Shown one piece after another: positions 40,069 through 40,462 of a stretch of 40,462 bases of DNA (the stretch's first letter is position 1; every line of letters begins with the position of its first letter). Made by a program: the position numbers and the translations under genes. This DNA is from Clostridia bacterium (GTDB lineage: Bacteria > Bacillota > DTU086). The stretch spans positions 1-40,462 of the forward strand of contig JAAYIF010000029.1 in the NCBI GenBank assembly GCA_012523575.1, written 5' to 3'. The notes under the pieces were generated by a model, which was given only the letters and a program-made list of their open reading frames with translations, did not search any database and was not told the DNA's origin.

Positions 40069-40214
40069 TATTTTCCTTTTTTAATATTTTTTCTATTAAT
40101 GTTTTGCTTTTTAACATCAAAATCATCGGGGTTTTTGCCGCTGCTTTCCTGAAACTCATCAGCAATGTATTCTTTTGCCTTTTTTTTAATCTCATCGCGT
40201 ATTTTATCAGCCAA
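40068..40214 (-). CDS. Small charged protein of 48 residues
   Basis: TTG at 40214 with GGGAGGA about nine bases before it gives a 48-residue, strongly charged product (start MADKIRDEIKKKAKEY), probably helical. No family is recognised. Its end meets the bidirectional terminator. It is too short to appear as a standard ORF and rests on the ribosome-binding site, the terminator and the codon run. Confidence 0.55.
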   Translation of the reverse strand: MADKIRDEIKKKAKEYIADEFQESSGKNPDDFDVKKQNINRKNIKKGK

Positions 40215-40383
40215 CCGCTTAAATCCTCCCTTTCTTTTTTAAAAATTATTCCCTAAATTTAAGAAGTAAAAACACCTTGATCTAAGAAGATTATTCCAAT
40301 ATTTTTGAACATAGTGGAGGATTTTGTCACATAAGCTAGAAAAACTAAATTAGTATTTGTCGTCACAGTGGGAGGTAAGTCGG

Positions 40384-40462
40384 ATGTCGGCCTTTTCCAT
40401 TAAAGGAACCAGAAACGGTCTTGTTATATGCATCGAATCCCGTTATGATTTTGAAGAAATAA
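40384..40462 (+). CDS. minC: Probable MinC, N-terminal part (cut by window end)
   Basis: The first 26 residues read MSAFSIKGTRNGLVICIES and then RYDFEEI, the opening of the MinC N-terminal domain ('IKG-T-(K/R)-x-G-L'), a septum-site inhibitor that blocks FtsZ rings at the cell poles. GGGAGG lies about eight bases before the ATG. The window ends inside the gene. The call rests on this short match only; minD and minE would be expected downstream. Confidence 0.65.
   Translation, partial: MSAFSIKGTRNGLVICIESRYDFEEI

Overview
The window looks like a chromosome segment of an anaerobic, spore-forming member of the Clostridia (Firmicutes). The evidence is an AT-rich sequence, strong Shine-Dalgarno sites, very frequent TTG starts, a spore photoproduct lyase, cobalamin- and folate-dependent methionine synthesis, tRNA genes with encoded CCA, and U-tract terminators. 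A genus cannot be named from the sequence alone.

Region 1 (1-13923) reads as the right end of an integrated element. All its genes lie on the minus strand. It ends at a 3' fragment of tRNA-Leu(UAA) that begins in the anticodon stem and still has its CCA and a terminator behind it; the matching intact tRNA and the integrase would lie left of the window. The element carries a hybrid machine: a CpaF/VirB11-type ATPase, a TraG/VirD4-type coupling ATPase, a TadE-like pilin-type protein, and a large protein with two receiver-like domains around a GGDEF domain whose catalytic and product-inhibition motifs are intact. The coupling ATPase, the GGDEF protein and the TadE-like gene overlap end to end. 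Around them are secreted proteins (two with copper amine oxidase-type stalk repeats, one CARDB-like, one coiled-coil membrane protein), small regulators, and a self-contained MazEF toxin-antitoxin cassette with its own promoter, operator and terminators. A type IV secretion or Tad-like export system tied to c-di-GMP is the best candidate for something undescribed here. No relaxase, VirB4, VirB6 or integrase is visible.

Region 2 (13924-22029) is ordinary chromosome: a small membrane protein, spore photoproduct lyase, a split methionine synthase (MetH core plus a separate reactivation-domain protein), a metallophosphoesterase, a YchF-like GTPase, a pair of nucleoside-recognition (gate) membrane proteins and tRNA-Leu(GAG).

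Region 3 (22058-34464) is a long, mostly minus-strand housekeeping stretch: an EamA exporter, a polar amino acid ABC transporter with an internal terminator after the binding protein, a MctB-like protein, an orphan oligopeptide-type binding lipoprotein, nicotinate phosphoribosyltransferase, a lytic transglycosylase, CoaE, MutM and DNA polymerase I. A divergent MgtC-family gene lies beyond polA.

Region 4 (34526-40462) has tRNA-Leu(CAA) with a clear promoter and terminator, a small unknown gene, a TPP-dependent pyruvate oxidase/acetolactate synthase-like enzyme next to a tiny zinc-ribbon gene, a large FAD/Fe-S oxidoreductase fused to a methylene-THF-reductase C-terminal (MetV-like) domain, several small unknown genes, and the start of a probable minC.
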